Positions 21,046 to 29,995 of a DNA stretch of 35,625 nucleotides are shown here, in pieces. The first letter of the stretch is position 1. Each line of letters starts with the position of its first letter. Position numbers and translations under genes: made by a program. This stretch comes from an uncultured Erysipelotrichaceae bacterium (GTDB lineage: Bacteria > Bacillota_I > Bacilli_A > RF39 > UBA660): contig CATOOY010000001.1 of the NCBI GenBank assembly GCA_951801995.1, forward strand, positions 1 through 35,625. The letters are read 5' to 3'. The notes beneath the pieces were generated by a model that saw only the letters and a program-made list of their open reading frames with translations, was not told the origin of the DNA and ran no database searches.

Positions 21046-23223
21046 ATGTATGCAGAAGTAATTACAGAGTTAAAAGCAAAAAATCTTGACAAAACATTTA
21101 CTTATAAAATACCTTCTTTTTTAGAAGAAAAGGTGAAAATAGGGTGTCGGGTAAAGGTTCCTTTTGGAAATCAAAAGTTGGAAGGGTTTGTTCTTCGTAT
21201 AGTAGAACAAGTTTCTATAGATTATAAAGTAAAGGATATTTTGGAATTAATAGATGAGGATCCTGTTTTAAATGCGGAATTGCTTTCAATAGGTGCTTAT
21301 ATTAGTAAAAAAACTCTTTCTACACAGATACAAGCGTATCAGACAATGCTTCCTAGTGCTTTAAAGGCTAAAAATAATTGTAATGTTTCTAAAAAATATG
21401 CTACTTATATAGTTCTTGTTCAGCCTTATAAGGAGGCAATAAAAAATGTTTCTTCTAAACCAGGAAAAATGATTTTGGATTGTTTTTTATTAAATGAGAT
21501 GATTTTAAAAAAGGAACTTTCTGCTATATCTTCTTCGGCTCTTACTACTTTACTTAGAAAAAATATTGTTTCTGAGGTAAAGAAAGAAATATATAGATTT
21601 CAAGTGAAACAAGACGAAAAAAGACAAGTAGTTACGCTTACAGAAGAACAGCAAAAAGTATGTGATAATGTTATTCAAAGAGATGGGTTTACTCCTTTTT
21701 TATTACATGGTGTTACTGGAAGTGGAAAAACGGAAGTTTATATGTCATTAATAGATTCTGTTTTGAAAGAGGGGAAAGAGGCACTTATTTTGGTTCCTGA
21801 AATTAGTTTAACACCACAGTTTATTCAAAAATTTACGAATCGTTTTGGAAGTAAAATTGCTGTTTTACATAGTAAATTATCCAACGGGGAAAAGTATGAT
21901 GAATGGAGAAAGATTGAAAAAAAGGAAGTATCTATTGTTATTGGTGCAAGGAGTGCTATTTTTGCTCCTCTTACTAATATAGGTATTATTATTTTAGATG
22001 AGGAACATTCTCTTTCTTATAAGCAGGAGAATATTCCACGTTATCATGCAAGTGATATTGCCTTATTTAGAGGAAGATATCATCAAGCAAAAGTGATTTT
22101 TGGAAGTGCTACACCTTCTATTCAAAGTTATACAAGAGCTTTGACAGGTATTTATACACTTTTAGAGATGAAAAATCGTCTTCATACCGTTCTCCCTAAG
22201 GTATATCTTATACAAATGCGTGATGAAATTAAAAATGGATACTCTATTTTTTCTCATTTGCTTTTGGATAAGATACAAGAGAGATTAGACAAAAAAGAAC
22301 AAGTGATGATTTTACTAAATAAAAGGGGGTATGCAAGAATAACCACATGTCATTCTTGTGGATATACAGATGCTTGTCCACATTGTGATATTCCTCTTAC
22401 GTATCATAAGGCTTCTCACACTATGCGTTGTCATTATTGTGGCTATGGTAAAGCTGTTATGCGAGTTTGCTCTGTTTGTGGGGATACTGAGATAGATTCT
22501 TATGGAATGGGCACTCAAAAAGTAGAAGAGGAATTACAGGCTATATATCAAAATGCTCGTATTTTAAGGATGGATGCAGATACAACTATTACTAAAAATG
22601 CTTATAGTAAAATTGTGAATGATTTTAAAAGTAAAAAATATGATATTTTGGTAGGAACACAGATGATTGCAAAAGGTCATGATTTTGATTCTGTTACATT
22701 AGTAGGGGTATTAAATGCAGATGCTACTTTGTATATTCCTGATTTTCGAAGTGGGGAGAGAACTTTTGAACTTTTAAATCAAGTTGCTGGAAGGGCAGGG
22801 AGAAGAGAAAAAGTAGGAGAGGTTATTTTCCAGGGATTTAATATGGATCATTATAGTATTACGTGTGCTTCTAAGCATGATTATGCATCTTTTTATAAGG
22901 AGGAGATGCGTCTTCGAAAGATACTTAAATATCCACCTTACTATGATCTTGCACTTATTTCTATCCGTTCTAAATATGAAGATATGGCATTTAATGAAAG
23001 CCAAAAAATACGTTCTTTTTTAGATAAGGAGGATCATAAAAGTATTATTTTAGGTCCTGCTGCTTCCCTTTTTCCTAAAAAAAATGATTTTTATTATTTT
23101 CAAATTATTTTAAAGTACAAAAAGAAAGAAGATATTATTCAAAATCTTATGTATATAGAACAAAAATATAAATTAGAGAAAAAGATACATGTTGAAATTG
23201 ATTTAAATCCGAATGCTATATAG
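21046..23223 (+). CDS. priA: Primosomal helicase PriA
   Basis: 725 residues. PriA recognises stalled forks and D-loops and reloads the replicative helicase. Order: 3'-DNA-binding domain (TFTYKIPSFL, GCRVKVPFG), winged helix, then the superfamily 2 helicase core with Walker A HGVTGSGKTEVYM, DEEHSLSYKQE, a zinc-binding insert with four cysteine pairs (CHSC, CPHC, CHYC, CSVC, about residues 435-485), GTQMIAKGHDFDSVTLVGVL and QVAGRAGR. AGGTGAT sets ATG 21046; the frame is open from 21010. Followed by fmt. Confidence 0.97.
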   Translation: MYAEVITELKAKNLDKTFTYKIPSFLEEKVKIGCRVKVPFGNQKLEGFVLRIVEQVSIDYKVKDILELIDEDPVLNAELLSIGAYISKKTLSTQIQAYQTMLPSALKAKNNCNVSKKYATYIVLVQPYKEAIKNVSSKPGKMILDCFLLNEMILKKELSAISSSALTTLLRKNIVSEVKKEIYRFQVKQDEKRQVVTLTEEQQKVCDNVIQRDGFTPFLLHGVTGSGKTEVYMSLIDSVLKEGKEALILVPEISLTPQFIQKFTNRFGSKIAVLHSKLSNGEKYDEWRKIEKKEVSIVIGARSAIFAPLTNIGIIILDEEHSLSYKQENIPRYHASDIALFRGRYHQAKVIFGSATPSIQSYTRALTGIYTLLEMKNRLHTVLPKVYLIQMRDEIKNGYSIFSHLLLDKIQERLDKKEQVMILLNKRGYARITTCHSCGYTDACPHCDIPLTYHKASHTMRCHYCGYGKAVMRVCSVCGDTEIDSYGMGTQKVEEELQAIYQNARILRMDADTTITKNAYSKIVNDFKSKKYDILVGTQMIAKGHDFDSVTLVGVLNADATLYIPDFRSGERTFELLNQVAGRAGRREKVGEVIFQGFNMDHYSITCASKHDYASFYKEEMRLRKILKYPPYYDLALISIRSKYEDMAFNESQKIRSFLDKEDHKSIILGPAASLFPKKNDFYYFQIILKYKKKEDIIQNLMYIEQKYKLEKKIHVEIDLNPNAI

Positions 23224-23240
23224 GAGAATTGTTTTTTTTA

Positions 23241-23249
23241 TGATACAAT
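23241..23249 (+). promoter_or_regulatory. fmt promoter fused to its ribosome site
   Basis: TGA-TACAAT, six bases, AGGTGAT, AAG, ATG at 23266: same spacing as priA. Confidence 0.55.
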
Positions 23250-23265
23250 ATTATTAGGTGATAAG

Positions 23266-24231
23266 ATGAATATTGAAGACATTGAAGTGAAAAAAACTTT
23301 AAGAGTTGTATTTATGGGTACTCCTACATTTGCTGTTCCTATTTTAGAAGGACTTATAGAAAATTATTTAGTAGTTGGTGTTGTTTCTCAACCAGATCGT
23401 AAGGTAGGAAGAGAGGGGAAGGTTTTAGAAACGCCTATTAAAAAAGTTGCTTTAAAACATAATATCGTTGTTATTCAGCCTGAGAAAATTGTAGATGCCG
23501 AAGAAGAAATTTATGCATGGAAACCAGATATTATTGTAACTTGTGCTTATGGTCAAATTCTTCCTGTTACACTTTTACAACTTCCTACTATTGCTTGTAT
23601 TAATGTGCATGCTTCTCTTTTACCTAAATTAAGAGGTGGTGCGCCTATTCATAGAGCTATTATGAATGGATATAAAAATACGGGAATTACTATTATGTAT
23701 ATGACAAAGGCAATGGATGCTGGTGATATTATTTCTACAAGAGAAATTCCAATTTTAGAGGAAGATACTGCTTCTACTTTGCATGACAAGTTAAGCATAA
23801 TTGGAAGAGATTTATTGTTAGAAACATTTCCTTCTATTATAGAGGGCACGAATGATAGAATTTCACAAGATAGTAGTAAGGTTACTTATGCATTTAATAT
23901 AAAAAGAGAAGATGAAAAAATAGACTTTTCAAAGACAAAGCGTGAAATTTATAATCAGGTTCGTGGATTAAATAGTTTTCCTGGGGCTTTTTGTGTATTG
24001 GATGGTAAGATTTTGAAGGTGTGGGAAGTAGCAATGTCTGATGGATATTATCCTGATTTGTTGGATGGTCAAATTACAAATCTATATAAAGAAGGTATTG
24101 GAGTAAAGGTTTCGAATGGAGAGATTATTTTGACTGTGGTACAAGCTTCTGGAAAACAAAAAATGAAAGGTGCCGATTTTATTAATGGTATTCAAGAAAA
24201 GGAAAAATTAGTAGGAAAAGTGATAGATTAG
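23266..24231 (+). CDS. fmt: Methionyl-tRNA formyltransferase
   Basis: 321 residues. Transfers the formyl group of 10-formyl-tetrahydrofolate to initiator Met-tRNA. RVVFMGTPTFAVPILEGL opens the Rossmann domain; the catalytic Asn-His pair is in CINVHASLLPKLRGGAPI and the Asp in YMTKAMDAGDII. The C-terminal OB-like tRNA-binding domain starts near residue 210. The usual partner def (peptide deformylase) is missing between priA and fmt. The next gene begins one base after the stop. Confidence 0.96.
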   Translation: MNIEDIEVKKTLRVVFMGTPTFAVPILEGLIENYLVVGVVSQPDRKVGREGKVLETPIKKVALKHNIVVIQPEKIVDAEEEIYAWKPDIIVTCAYGQILPVTLLQLPTIACINVHASLLPKLRGGAPIHRAIMNGYKNTGITIMYMTKAMDAGDIISTREIPILEEDTASTLHDKLSIIGRDLLLETFPSIIEGTNDRISQDSSKVTYAFNIKREDEKIDFSKTKREIYNQVRGLNSFPGAFCVLDGKILKVWEVAMSDGYYPDLLDGQITNLYKEGIGVKVSNGEIILTVVQASGKQKMKGADFINGIQEKEKLVGKVID

Positions 24232-24232
24232 T

Positions 24233-24952
24233 ATGGAAGAAAAAAAGAAAGTAGAAAACAAATTTAAGCAGGTTTGGGCAAATAGAAGAAATAGAGCAAT
24301 GATTCAGCTTGCTGGTTATATTTTATTTTTTATTTTGATTGGAGCTATTATTGATTTTGAACGTGCGAATATTTCTTATTTAGAAGGAACAAATTCAAGT
24401 CAAAAAACGATTTCTTTTTCTTTTTATGACAATTATGAATTTTATTACAATATTACTTATTTGGGAATTGTAGATGAACCTGTTAAATATATGAATATAG
24501 ATGGATATCGTTATAAACAAAAACAGGTTTTTCAGGTAAGAGATACTTTAGAAAAATATTATTTTGAAGATCATAAATTATATCAGATAAAAAATACATT
24601 AGTGGAAATTCCTACTCCATTTTCTTTATCATTAGAACGTTTGTCTCCTTCTATGTTATATACTTATATAAAAAAGGCAAAGCAAAATAGTAAAACTGAA
24701 TATGCAGATAAATTGATAAAAAAAGAATATATTCTTTCTGTTCATGATTTTGCAAGACTTTATCAGAATGAGGAAATAGATATAAAAGGAAATATTTATA
24801 TTATAACTTATGAGAAAGATAAGATGATAAATAAGGTAGAATTAGATTTAACTGCTTATAATAAAATGAAGTATGAGTTAAATTATAAAAATATAGGAAA
24901 AGTAAAATCTTTTTATAAGGAAGATTTTCTTCCTATTTCTAATGACAATTAG
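24233..24952 (+). CDS. Single-pass membrane protein of unknown function
   Basis: 239 residues. A basic cytoplasmic N-terminus (KQVWANRRNRAM), one membrane helix (about 23-40, LAGYILFFILIGAIIDF), then about 195 extracellular residues with many Tyr and Lys. There is no cleavage site, so it should remain anchored. I recognise no domain; the outer part alternates strands and helices. It begins one base after fmt and ends 14 bp before murE-like 1, so it sits in a growth/cell-wall operon, and a surface role there is possible. Confidence 0.75.
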   Translation: MEEKKKVENKFKQVWANRRNRAMIQLAGYILFFILIGAIIDFERANISYLEGTNSSQKTISFSFYDNYEFYYNITYLGIVDEPVKYMNIDGYRYKQKQVFQVRDTLEKYYFEDHKLYQIKNTLVEIPTPFSLSLERLSPSMLYTYIKKAKQNSKTEYADKLIKKEYILSVHDFARLYQNEEIDIKGNIYIITYEKDKMINKVELDLTAYNKMKYELNYKNIGKVKSFYKEDFLPISNDN

Positions 24953-24966
24953 AAGAGGTGTTATAG

Positions 24967-26340
24967 ATGGTAAATATTACTGCAGATTCAAGAAAAGTAA
25001 AAAAAGGGGATATTTTTGTTGCGATAGGGGGATTTCTTCATGATGGTCATGAATTTATTCCTAAAGCTATAGAAAATGGAGCTTCAAAAATTATTGCTGA
25101 AAAAGGAACTTATTCTATTCCTTATGAAATTGTGGAAAATAGTAGGGAATATTTAGTTAATTATTTGAAAAAAGAATACAATTCCCAATTGGAGGGTATG
25201 AAAATAGTTGGTGTGACGGGTACAAATGGAAAAACAACCACTGCTTTTTTACTTTACGAAGCTCTACGTTCTCTTGGTGAAAAGGTTGCCTATATTGGAA
25301 CCGTTGGTTTTTATTTAGATGAAAAGGTGATGTATTTACCAAATACTTGTCCAGATATATGGGATTTATATGATTTATTTATGCAAGCTAAAGAACATGG
25401 ATGTTCTTATGTTATTCAGGAAGTTAGTAGTCATGCTCTTGCATATCCTAGAATAGAAGGTTATGAATTTGATTATGTACTTTTTACTAATTTGACACAA
25501 GATCATTTAGATTATCATAAAACAATGGAGAATTATGCACTTGCAAAACAAATTTTATTTAAAAAATTAAAAAAAGGTGGAAAAGCATTTGTAAATATAG
25601 ATGATCCATATAAAGATTATTTTTTACTCTCTCAAAACCAAAATATCACTTATGGATTTGAAAAAAGTGATTATCAGATAACTTCGTATCATATGAATCA
25701 TTTAGGCTCTCAATTTTCCTATCAATATAAAGATAATATTTTTAAACTTTGTATGAAGCTTATTGGCAAGTATAATGTTTATAATGTGATGGGGGTAGTT
25801 GCTATTTTAAGAGAAATGGGTATTTCTAATTATGATGTGGAAAGAGTTATACCTAATTTAGTAGCTCCTGTTGGTAGAATGGATATGGTAAAATATAAGA
25901 ATAATAATATTATTATAGATTATGCACATACACCAGATGCTTTTGAAAAAATTATAAATACAGTAAAGGAAGTATTAAAAGGAAATATGTATGTAGTGTT
26001 TGGATGTACTGGTGGAAGAGATAGATCCAAAAGACCTATTATGTTTGATATTGTTACTTCTCATGCTAAAAAAGTAATTCTTACCAATGATGATCCTCAT
26101 GATGAAGATCCTAATCAAATTATAGATGATATTTTAGATGGTGCTAAAGTTAGTAATTATGAGGTTTGTTTGGATAGAAAAAATGCAATCCAAAGGGGAA
26201 TTTCTTTCCTTCAAGAAAATGATGTTTTACTGATTCTTGGAAAAGGGCATGAGGAATTTATGTTAATAGGAAATGATAGAATTCCTTTTAATGATAAACA
26301 GGTAGTTTTAGATTATTTAAATACTATTTTATCAAGATAA
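24967..26340 (+). CDS. murE: MurE-like UDP-MurNAc-dipeptide ligase, copy 1
   Basis: 457 residues. Mur ligase adding the third amino acid to UDP-MurNAc-L-Ala-D-Glu. Domain 1 starts ITADSRKVKKGDIFVAIGG; P-loop GVTGTNGKTTTAFLLYEALR; then EVSSHALAYPR, NLTQDHLDYHKTMENYA (carbamylated Lys region), IIDYAHTPDAF and GCTGGRDRSKRP. The substrate-selecting motif reads DDPHDEDP, not the DNPR of meso-diaminopimelate enzymes, and the UDP-binding TTPD has become TCPD. So the amino acid it adds, or whether it still makes peptidoglycan, is open. Closely similar to the next gene, a tandem duplicate. Confidence 0.9.
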   Translation: MVNITADSRKVKKGDIFVAIGGFLHDGHEFIPKAIENGASKIIAEKGTYSIPYEIVENSREYLVNYLKKEYNSQLEGMKIVGVTGTNGKTTTAFLLYEALRSLGEKVAYIGTVGFYLDEKVMYLPNTCPDIWDLYDLFMQAKEHGCSYVIQEVSSHALAYPRIEGYEFDYVLFTNLTQDHLDYHKTMENYALAKQILFKKLKKGGKAFVNIDDPYKDYFLLSQNQNITYGFEKSDYQITSYHMNHLGSQFSYQYKDNIFKLCMKLIGKYNVYNVMGVVAILREMGISNYDVERVIPNLVAPVGRMDMVKYKNNNIIIDYAHTPDAFEKIINTVKEVLKGNMYVVFGCTGGRDRSKRPIMFDIVTSHAKKVILTNDDPHDEDPNQIIDDILDGAKVSNYEVCLDRKNAIQRGISFLQENDVLLILGKGHEEFMLIGNDRIPFNDKQVVLDYLNTILSR

Positions 26341-26375
26341 AAATATAGTTAAATATGAATTTGATTTATTTATAG

Positions 26376-26406
26376 AAATATATAGTGATTTTGCTATATA
26401 TTTTTC
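26376..26406 (+). terminator. Terminator between the two murE-like genes
   Basis: AAATATATAG pairs with CTATATATTT over an 8-nt loop, then TTC and further T. Confidence 0.7.
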
Positions 26407-26457
26407 TTTTACAAACTTTTTTATATATATCCCATAAACTATAGTGAGGTGTTGGAA

Positions 26458-27807
26458 TTGAAAATAAAAACGGATTCTAGAAAGATACAAAAGGGGGATA
26501 TTTTTGTTGCTATTCGTGGTTTTACCTATGATGGGCATGATTTTATAAAAGAAGCGATAGAAAGAGGTGCTTCTAAGATTGTTGCTTCAAAAGGAATGTA
26601 TTCTATTCCTTTTGAAATTGTTTCTGATACAAGAAAATATTTAAAAGAGTATTTGGAAAACAATTATTATTCAGATATAAAAAATATGAAATTTATTGGC
26701 GTGACGGGTACGAATGGAAAAACGACAACTGCTTTTTTACTTTATGAGGCTTTACGTTTGCTTGATAAAAAAGTTGCTTATATTGGAACCATTGGATTTT
26801 ATATAGATGACAAGATAGAAGAATTATCTAATACTACTCCTGATTTATTGGATTTATATGCTTTACTACTTCATTGTAAGGATAAAAAATGTGAATATGT
26901 TATTATGGAAGTAAGTAGTCATGCTCTTTCTTTTGGACGAGTAGATGGACTTTTATTTGATTATGCTATTTATACAAATTTGACGCAGGATCATTTGGAT
27001 TATCATAAAACAATGGAAAATTATGCAGGTGCTAAAGAAAAATTATTTTATAAATTGAAAGAAAATGGGAAAGCTATTATAAACAACGATGATTTTTATA
27101 AAGATAAGTTTTTGAAAAAGCAAAATCAAAATATTACTTATGGATTTCAAAATGGGAGTGATTATCAAATAGAGTTAATAAAAAGTGATGCTTTAGAAAG
27201 TATATTTTCTCTTTCTCATTTTCATGGAAAAAATGTATATAAAACACAGCTGTTAGGAGAATATAATATATATAATCTTGTTTCTGTTCTTAGTGTATTA
27301 ATAGAAGAAAAATTATACTTTACAGCAGAAATTGTCGAAAATTTATCTCCACCTGTTGGAAGAATGGAAAAAATACGTTATAATAATAATGCGATACTCA
27401 TTGATTATGCACATACACCAGATGCTGTAGAGAAAGTACTTAAGTGTTCTTCTTCTCTTACAGATGGAAATATATATACTATTATTGGTTGTGGAGGAGA
27501 TCGTGATAGAACTAAAAGGCCTATTATGGCTTCTATTGCAACTACTTATAGTGATTTTGTTATTTTTACGAGTGATAATCCTCGTAGTGAGGATCCAGAA
27601 TCTATTTTTCAGGATATGAAAGAAGGTTTATGTGCAACAAATTATGAATGGATTGTAGATCGTGAAAAAGCAATTTGTAAGGGCGTAAAGATGCTTACAC
27701 AAAATGATATATTATTAGTACTTGGAAAAGGTCATGAACATTATCAACTTATTCATGGAAAGAAAAAGCATTTTGATGATAAAGAAATTGTAATGAAGTA
27801 TTTATAG
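26458..27807 (+). CDS. murE: UDP-MurNAc-tripeptide synthetase MurE, meso-DAP type
   Basis: 449 residues from TTG 26458. GAGGTG at 26446-26451 and alignment with copy 1 (KIKTDSRKIQKGD) support this start over GTG 26449. P-loop GVTGTNGKTTTAFLLYEALR; TTPDLLDLY; EVSSHALSFGR; NLTQDHLDYHKTMENYA; IIDYAHTPDAV; GCGGDRDRTKRP. The motif DNPRSEDP is that of enzymes adding meso-diaminopimelate. Likely the true peptidoglycan MurE, followed after 11 bp by mraY. Confidence 0.93.
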   Translation: MKIKTDSRKIQKGDIFVAIRGFTYDGHDFIKEAIERGASKIVASKGMYSIPFEIVSDTRKYLKEYLENNYYSDIKNMKFIGVTGTNGKTTTAFLLYEALRLLDKKVAYIGTIGFYIDDKIEELSNTTPDLLDLYALLLHCKDKKCEYVIMEVSSHALSFGRVDGLLFDYAIYTNLTQDHLDYHKTMENYAGAKEKLFYKLKENGKAIINNDDFYKDKFLKKQNQNITYGFQNGSDYQIELIKSDALESIFSLSHFHGKNVYKTQLLGEYNIYNLVSVLSVLIEEKLYFTAEIVENLSPPVGRMEKIRYNNNAILIDYAHTPDAVEKVLKCSSSLTDGNIYTIIGCGGDRDRTKRPIMASIATTYSDFVIFTSDNPRSEDPESIFQDMKEGLCATNYEWIVDREKAICKGVKMLTQNDILLVLGKGHEHYQLIHGKKKHFDDKEIVMKYL

Positions 27808-27818
27808 GAGATGGGAAC

Positions 27819-28811
27819 ATGTTAATTTTGGCAAAAGCAATTTTATCAATGATGATAGGATTTGTTATAGCAGTTATTTTAGGACTTATATTTATACCTT
27901 TGCTAAAAAAAATAAAGGTAAGACAAAAAATAAGTGTATTTTTAGCAAAAAAGCATAAGGCAAAAGACGGAGTGCCTACAATGGGTGGATTGATTTTTAT
28001 TATTCCTACTTTGCTTACTGTTCTTTTTTTGCTTCTTACGAACAAAATTCAATTTACAGATCATTTGTTTATTGTTTTGTTTGTTTTTGTAGCTTATGCA
28101 TTATTGGGATTTGTAGACGATTATTTAATTATTAGAAGACATAATAATGAAGGTTTAAAAGAATGGCAAAAATTATTGGGGCAAATTTTAATAGCTATTG
28201 TATTTTATATTTTATATGTAAAAAGTGGGAATGAACCAAGACTTTATATTTATACACTGAATATAAAGATTCCTATGGGAGTATTTTTCTGTTTATTTAT
28301 TTTATTGGTACTTGTAGCTACTTCTAATGCAGTTAATATCACAGATGGTTTAGACGGGCTTGCTGGTGGTCTTTCTGTTATGGCTTTTGTAGCTTTTGGT
28401 ATGATTGCTTGGGGGACTACTTGGTTAGATGGTCATGAAGATATTGCTATTTTTTGCTTTATACTGGTAGGGTCGTTGCTTGGATTTTTGGTATATAATG
28501 ATTACCCTGCCAAGGTTATTATGGGAGATACTGGTTCTTTATCTTTGGGAGCTACTTTAGCTGCTATTGCCATTTTAACAAGTCATGAGATTACTTTAAT
28601 TGTAGTAGCGGGTGTATTTGTTATTGAAACACTTACCTGTGTGATTCAAATGATAGCGGGTAGATATTTTAATAAAAAAGTATTTTTAATGGCTCCTTTA
28701 CATCACCATATGGAAAAAATGGGATGGCAAGAAAGAGATATAGTAAAATTATTTTGGGTTTTTGGTCTTATTTTAAGTATGGCATCTATTGCTTTTGGTG
28801 TTTGGATTTAA
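27819..28811 (+). CDS. mraY: Phospho-MurNAc-pentapeptide transferase MraY
   Basis: 330 residues, about ten membrane helices. Makes lipid I from UDP-MurNAc-pentapeptide and undecaprenyl phosphate. Landmarks: AKDGVPTMGGLIFI, ALLGFVDDYL (Asp pair), NAVNITDGLDGLAGG, KVIMGDTGSLSLGA and MAPLHHHMEKMGW. GGAGATG lies before the ATG. Adjacent to murE but not followed by murD, ftsW or murG; the next gene, hrcA, has its own promoter. Confidence 0.97.
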   Translation: MLILAKAILSMMIGFVIAVILGLIFIPLLKKIKVRQKISVFLAKKHKAKDGVPTMGGLIFIIPTLLTVLFLLLTNKIQFTDHLFIVLFVFVAYALLGFVDDYLIIRRHNNEGLKEWQKLLGQILIAIVFYILYVKSGNEPRLYIYTLNIKIPMGVFFCLFILLVLVATSNAVNITDGLDGLAGGLSVMAFVAFGMIAWGTTWLDGHEDIAIFCFILVGSLLGFLVYNDYPAKVIMGDTGSLSLGATLAAIAILTSHEITLIVVAGVFVIETLTCVIQMIAGRYFNKKVFLMAPLHHHMEKMGWQERDIVKLFWVFGLILSMASIAFGVWI

Positions 28812-28864
28812 AGTTTCTTCTTTGAAGGGACTTTTTTTATGGGAAATTGTGTAAATGCAAAAAA

Positions 28865-28891
28865 TTAGCACTCAATACTTGACAATGCTAT
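28865..28891 (+). promoter_or_regulatory. CIRCE-like operator 1 (left half perfect)
   Basis: TTAGCACTC, 9 bp, CAATGCTAT. Left half matches the HrcA operator exactly, right half has three mismatches to GAGTGCTAA. It covers the -35 box. Confidence 0.75.
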
Positions 28892-28907
28892 TTTATAGCG
28901 TTATACT
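28879..28907 (+). promoter_or_regulatory. hrcA operon promoter
   Basis: TTGACA, 17-bp spacer, TATACT. It lies between and within the two CIRCE-like operators, as expected for HrcA repression. Confidence 0.88.
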
Positions 28908-28911
28908 TGTA

Positions 28912-28938
28912 ACAGCACTTACAAAATAAGAGTGCTAA
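28912..28938 (+). promoter_or_regulatory. CIRCE-like operator 2 (right half perfect)
   Basis: ACAGCACTT, 9 bp, GAGTGCTAA. Right half exact, left half with three mismatches to TTAGCACTC. It starts near the transcription start. Confidence 0.8.
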
Positions 28939-28992
28939 AAATATGCATAAATTATAATAGTTACATCATAATGTATAAAGAGGGAGGCGTTT

Positions 28993-29994
28993 ATGATTAA
29001 TGGTAGGCAAACAAAGTTACTTAAGCTTATTGTTGAAGATTATATAAAAACGGCTCGTCCTGTTGGCTCTAAATCTTTATGTGAAACATTAAATTGTTCA
29101 AGTGCGACAATACGAAATGAAATGAGTTTTTTAGAGGAAGCAGGATTACTTGAAAAAACACATACTTCTTCAGGAAGAGTGCCTTCTGAAAAGGGATATC
29201 GTTATTATGTAGATCATATAATGGAACCTAAAAAGTTAACTGGTGATGATGTTTTAAAACTTCAACAAATTTTTCATAATAATTCTTTGATGTTATCAGA
29301 TACTATTTTAAAAAGTATGGAAATTGTATCAGAAATTACAAGTTATACTTCTATTGTTCTTGGATCTTCTTCTAAAGATAATTTAGTAAGTAAAGTAGAA
29401 GTTATTTCCTTGGATGACACAAATGAGAATGCTTTTGTTGCGATTGTAGTAACAGATAGGGGACATGTAGAACATCAAAGAATGCATTTAGAGGAGAAAG
29501 TATCTTTAAATGAAATCAAAGGAATTGTAGATATTATCAATAAACATATTGTGGGAACACCTATTGATGAAGTTAGTACCAAATTAGAATATAAGGTAAA
29601 ACCTATTATTCAAAATGAAATCAAGCAAAAGGAATTTTTATTTAATGCTTTTTACCATGTATTTGATGATATTTCAAGTATGCAAAATGTGAAAGTTACC
29701 AATACCAGTAATATGCTTCGTGAACCTGAATTTAACGATGCTAGCAAAATAAGAAGTATTTTAGAAAAATTTGAAGATAAAGATATTATTGGAAATATCA
29801 AAGAAGATTTAGATGGTATTCATATTTATATTGGTAGTGAAAATGAATTTGATGAAGATGTAACTGTTATTAAAACAAAATATTCTGTAGATGGTGAAGA
29901 GGGTACTATCGCACTTATTGGCCCAAAAAGAATGGAATATGACAGAGTAATAACTCTTTTAAATTATATTGTGGAAAATATAGAAAGGAAGTAA
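28993..29994 (+). CDS. hrcA: Heat-inducible repressor HrcA
   Basis: 333 residues. The N-terminal winged helix reads INGRQTKLLKLIVEDYIKT, RPVGSKSLCE, CSSATIRNEMSFLEEAGLLE, HTSSGRVPSEKGYRYYVD. A GAF-like dimer domain follows and ends IALIGPKRMEYDRVITLLNY. It binds CIRCE operators and represses this operon, including itself, with GroEL normally aiding folding. GAGGGAGG precedes the ATG. grpE starts one base after its stop. Confidence 0.96.
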   Translation: MINGRQTKLLKLIVEDYIKTARPVGSKSLCETLNCSSATIRNEMSFLEEAGLLEKTHTSSGRVPSEKGYRYYVDHIMEPKKLTGDDVLKLQQIFHNNSLMLSDTILKSMEIVSEITSYTSIVLGSSSKDNLVSKVEVISLDDTNENAFVAIVVTDRGHVEHQRMHLEEKVSLNEIKGIVDIINKHIVGTPIDEVSTKLEYKVKPIIQNEIKQKEFLFNAFYHVFDDISSMQNVKVTNTSNMLREPEFNDASKIRSILEKFEDKDIIGNIKEDLDGIHIYIGSENEFDEDVTVIKTKYSVDGEEGTIALIGPKRMEYDRVITLLNYIVENIERK

Positions 29995-29995
29995 T

